From Bradyrhizobium manausense (GTDB lineage Bacteria > Pseudomonadota > Alphaproteobacteria > Rhizobiales > Xanthobacteraceae): DNA of 64,000 nt. Under the pieces are notes generated by a model. That model worked only from the letters and a program-made list of their open reading frames with translations. It made no database searches and was not told the origin of the DNA. Below are positions 63,062-64,000 of the stretch, piece by piece. Made by a program: the position numbers and the translations under genes. Where the stretch lies: positions 441,315 to 505,314 of the forward strand of contig NZ_LJYG01000112.1 in NCBI RefSeq assembly GCF_001440035.1, given 5' to 3'. Positions within the stretch are counted from its first letter, which is position 1, and each line of letters starts with the position of its first letter.

Positions 63062-63400
63062 TCAGGCGCCGCGGAATAGCGCAAAACCCCAGCGCGTGAA
63101 TTTCAGCGGCAGATGAAAATGCTCGTTGACATCCTTGATACGGAAGCGAAATGGCGTCACGGTCAGGAAGCCCTCGCTGTCGCCAAAGAATTCGCCGAGA
63201 TGAAACAGCACCTCGTACTCGCCCGCGGTTACGCCCGCGCCTTGTGCGACGGCATGATCGAGTACGCCATTGGCCCCGAGCCGCCCGTCGGCGATACGCG
63301 CGGAGTCCGGATCGATCTGCCAGATCTCAACGCGCAGCCCTTGCGCGGGCCGTCCGCTTGCCACATCGACCGCGTGAATGGAAATACCGCCTGCCACCAT
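63062..63400 (-). CDS. 5-Hydroxyisourate hydrolase-like protein (transthyretin family)
   Basis: A 112-residue transthyretin-fold protein. The start GGISIHAVDVASGRPAQGL, with the active His, and HFHLPLKF match HIU hydrolases, which act after uricase in purine breakdown. The C-terminal YRGS signature is replaced by FRGA, so activity is uncertain. GGGAGG lies before ATG 63400. It converges on the permease gene with no gap and diverges from the MFS gene by 23 bases. Could act on a related ureide. Confidence 0.8.
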   Translation of the reverse strand: MVAGGISIHAVDVASGRPAQGLRVEIWQIDPDSARIADGRLGANGVLDHAVAQGAGVTAGEYEVLFHLGEFFGDSEGFLTVTPFRFRIKDVNEHFHLPLKFTRWGFALFRGA

Positions 63401-63423
63401 GTCCCTCCCGTGAGCGCGGCGCC

Positions 63424-64000
63424 ATGGTAGACGCAAACACACAGCTTCGGCCAGCGTCCGCGTTGCTGCTGGCCCTGGGCGCGATGACCTCGCTCCAGGC
63501 GCTGGTGGCGCTGGCCCTGTTTGCGCCGGGCGTGGTCGCGCCGCGCGCCCATATCGAGGTCTGGCAACTCTCGCTGTTCTCCTGCGCGGTTTTCACCATC
63601 GGCATTCCCGCCTCGTTCTGGGGTGGCGGCCTTATTGCCCGGATGGGCTCGCTCCGGATCGCAAGCCTCTGTGCGGTGGCGATCGTGATCAGCATGGCGC
63701 TGGCCGCGTTCGGCACGACGGCCGCCCTGCTCGCCGCAGGCCTCTGTCTCGGCCTCGCGTTCGGACCGGAGACGCCGGCCAGCGCAGCGCTGCTGGCGCG
63801 GCTCGTGACCACCGAACGCCGCGCCTTCGTGTTCTCGGTGCGCCAGACGGGTAACCAGATCGGCGCCGTCTGCGGCTCGCTGGCGCTGCCAGCGGTCGCG
63901 GTCTCGCTGGGACCGGCCTGGTGCTATGCGGCGGTCGGCGCCTGCGCGCTGATTGCGATCCTGCTGTATGAGTGGCTGCGGCCGGCCTATGCCGGCAAGG
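63424..64000 (+). CDS. MFS transporter, 3' end cut by window
   Basis: At least 192 residues of a major facilitator protein, continuing beyond the window. Five to six helices are seen (LLLALGAMTSLQALVALALF; WQLSLFSCAVFTIGIPASFW; LRIASLCAVAIVISMALAAF; AALLAAGLCLGLAFGP; a later LALPAVAVSLGPAWCYAAVG). FSVRQTGNQIGAVCGS is an MFS motif of the CynX/NimT or 12-helix efflux type. The ATG at 63424 lacks a strong ribosome site, and a start further inside is possible. Confidence 0.8.
   Translation, partial: MVDANTQLRPASALLLALGAMTSLQALVALALFAPGVVAPRAHIEVWQLSLFSCAVFTIGIPASFWGGGLIARMGSLRIASLCAVAIVISMALAAFGTTAALLAAGLCLGLAFGPETPASAALLARLVTTERRAFVFSVRQTGNQIGAVCGSLALPAVAVSLGPAWCYAAVGACALIAILLYEWLRPAYAGK

Overview
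The window looks like chromosome of a soil or plant-associated alphaproteobacterium, most likely a Bradyrhizobium or close relative. This is inferred from high GC, dense GC-rich codon use, many solute-binding-protein ABC importers next to catabolic enzymes, and families such as DUF1289, DUF4286 and TTR-like hydrolases. No rRNA, tRNA, CRISPR, intact transposase or replication origin was seen.

Layout. 1-3444: housekeeping edge (histidine kinase truncated by the window start, DUF1289 protein, retropepsin-like protease, dusA). 3532-23558: a catabolic region with an oligopeptide-type ABC importer (8973-14272), two related FAD amine/amino-acid oxidoreductases, two related GNAT acetyltransferases, two aldehyde dehydrogenases, a class III aminotransferase, a D-serine-dehydratase-like PLP enzyme (frameshifted), a haloacid-dehalogenase-type protein, a glyoxylate-reductase-like enzyme, a cupin and an Lrp/AsnC regulator. 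23611-38237: a LacI-controlled divergon of 17 genes (11 leftward, 6 rightward) with three DapA-type aldolases, two acyl-CoA dehydrogenases, class I and class III CoA transferases, three MaoC-fold proteins, a tautomerase and an amino-acid-type ABC importer with two receptors. 38341-43879: a scarred stretch with a CoA-ligase fragment and a TetR-NCS1 permease module lying between two degenerate direct copies of a [hypothetical gene - AraC gene] block. 44206-53689: ethanolamine region (frameshifted DadA-like gene, MocR regulator, spermidine/putrescine-type ABC importer, eutB, eutC). 53830-56447: a 58-residue Cys-rich protein, a small helical protein and an FtsH protease. 56683-64000: a GntR-controlled unit with two Asp/Glu-racemase-fold proteins, another spermidine/putrescine-type ABC importer, a 5-hydroxyisourate-hydrolase-like protein and the start of an MFS transporter.

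How it works together. The window is a nutrient-scavenging hub: four ABC importers, each with its own regulator and enzymes. The ethanolamine unit is the clearest: import, then cobalamin-dependent deamination to acetaldehyde and ammonia. The first catabolic region can be read as breakdown of an amine or unusual amino acid through acetylation, FAD-dependent oxidation, aldehyde oxidation and transamination to a semialdehyde. The LacI divergon appears to import a carboxylate or amino-acid-like compound, attach CoA, dehydrogenate, hydrate and cleave it; the substrate cannot be told from sequence. Two genes (6609-7798, 44206-45452) each carry a one-base frameshift, which may be decay or sequencing error.
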